Assembly: GCA_020426065.1 (NCBI GenBank) | Contig: JAGQQT010000029.1 | Coordinates: 1-15,847 of the forward strand | Length of the DNA: 15,847 nt | From: Planctomycetaceae bacterium | Lineage (GTDB): Bacteria > Planctomycetota > Planctomycetia > Planctomycetales > Planctomycetaceae | Direction of reading: 5' to 3' | Shown here: positions 15,616 to 15,847 of the stretch, in pieces | Numbering within the stretch: the stretch's first letter is position 1 | Layout of the letters: each line of letters opens with the position of its first letter | Program-made: the position numbers and the translations under genes | The notes under the pieces: model-generated | Seen by the model: the letters and a program-made list of their open reading frames with translations, nothing else | Database searches by the model: none | What the model was told of the DNA's origin: nothing

Positions 15616-15662
15616 CTGTCTCTTTCCAGTGTCTGTTGTGCAAAACGTCCGTTTGTCCGATG

Positions 15663-15847
15663 TTAACGTCGAGGCAACGAAAAGTACTCGGGCAGGTTGC
15701 CTACCAATGGCTTGGCATATTCGAGAAACGCCTTCGTAACATCCATTCCCAATTTGTTAATATACTTGTCGGGCATGGGGCGTTCATGATTGGCAACTTC
15801 CTGAAGTGGAATGGTTCCAAACTCCATCTGATAGGGCTGGTCTGGTT
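15663..15847 (-). CDS. 6-phosphofructokinase, probably PPi-type, C-terminal fragment
   Basis: Only the last 60 residues are in the window; the gene continues past the right edge. The frame ends in TAA at 15663-15665. The tail has the pattern PYQMEFGTIPLQEVANHER, then MPDKYINKLGMDVTKAFLEYAKPLVGNLPEYF, which resembles the C-terminus of large phosphofructokinases of the pyrophosphate-dependent class, which convert fructose-6-phosphate to the 1,6-bisphosphate. No catalytic motif is in view, so the assignment rests on the tail alone. It lies 47 nt before the SIS-domain gene. Confidence 0.6.
   Translation of the reverse strand, partial: PDQPYQMEFGTIPLQEVANHERPMPDKYINKLGMDVTKAFLEYAKPLVGNLPEYFSLPRR

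Overview
This window looks like chromosomal DNA from a planctomycete. The evidence is a giant surface protein that starts with an Arg-rich segment ending in EDRVLLS, the export-type N-terminus common in this phylum; a signal-peptide-bearing SGNH-like family that I know mainly from planctomycetes and relatives; a lipoprotein and an outer-membrane porin, which imply a diderm envelope; and roughly even base composition by eye. Every gene I can support lies on the minus strand, so gene order runs from high to low coordinates. I see no mobile element, CRISPR array, tRNA or rRNA.

Right edge (14596-15847): the C-terminal tail of a 6-phosphofructokinase, probably PPi-type, is followed 47 nt later by a two-SIS-domain sugar-phosphate isomerase/deaminase that keeps the GlmS isomerase residue spacing but has no glutaminase domain. 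The pair may work at the fructose-6-phosphate node. Next (13060-14304) is a secreted SGNH-hydrolase-like protein with an N-terminal small beta domain; its start was moved to the codon with a good ribosome binding site and signal peptide.

Centre (7237-12678): a 1813-residue secreted or surface protein with a GTG start, an N-terminal beta domain, twelve cadherin-like/Big_9-type repeats (nine of them exactly 91 residues), a separate domain inserted in repeat 5, a true cadherin repeat, an EF-hand-like calcium loop and a Gly-Lys tail.

Left third (1-6522): an outer-membrane beta-barrel porin of the alginate-export family with its own intrinsic terminator, then a nitrate-type ABC import operon: nrtA (lipoprotein binding protein), nrtB (permease with a large helical insertion), nrtC-like ATPase (H-loop His replaced by Asn) and a second, nrtD-like ATPase cut by the window edge. 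A close match to a sigma-54 (-24/-12) promoter lies about 37 nt upstream of the nrtA start codon, with a palindrome about 90 bp further upstream. This suggests NtrC-type nitrogen control and favours nitrate or nitrite over bicarbonate as the substrate. The porin could be the matching outer-membrane entry route.

The most unusual features are the roughly 200-residue coiled-coil insertion in the NrtB permease, the H-loop substitution in one of the two ATPases, the cysteine-rich N-terminus of the porin, and the domain nested inside one repeat of the giant adhesin-like protein.
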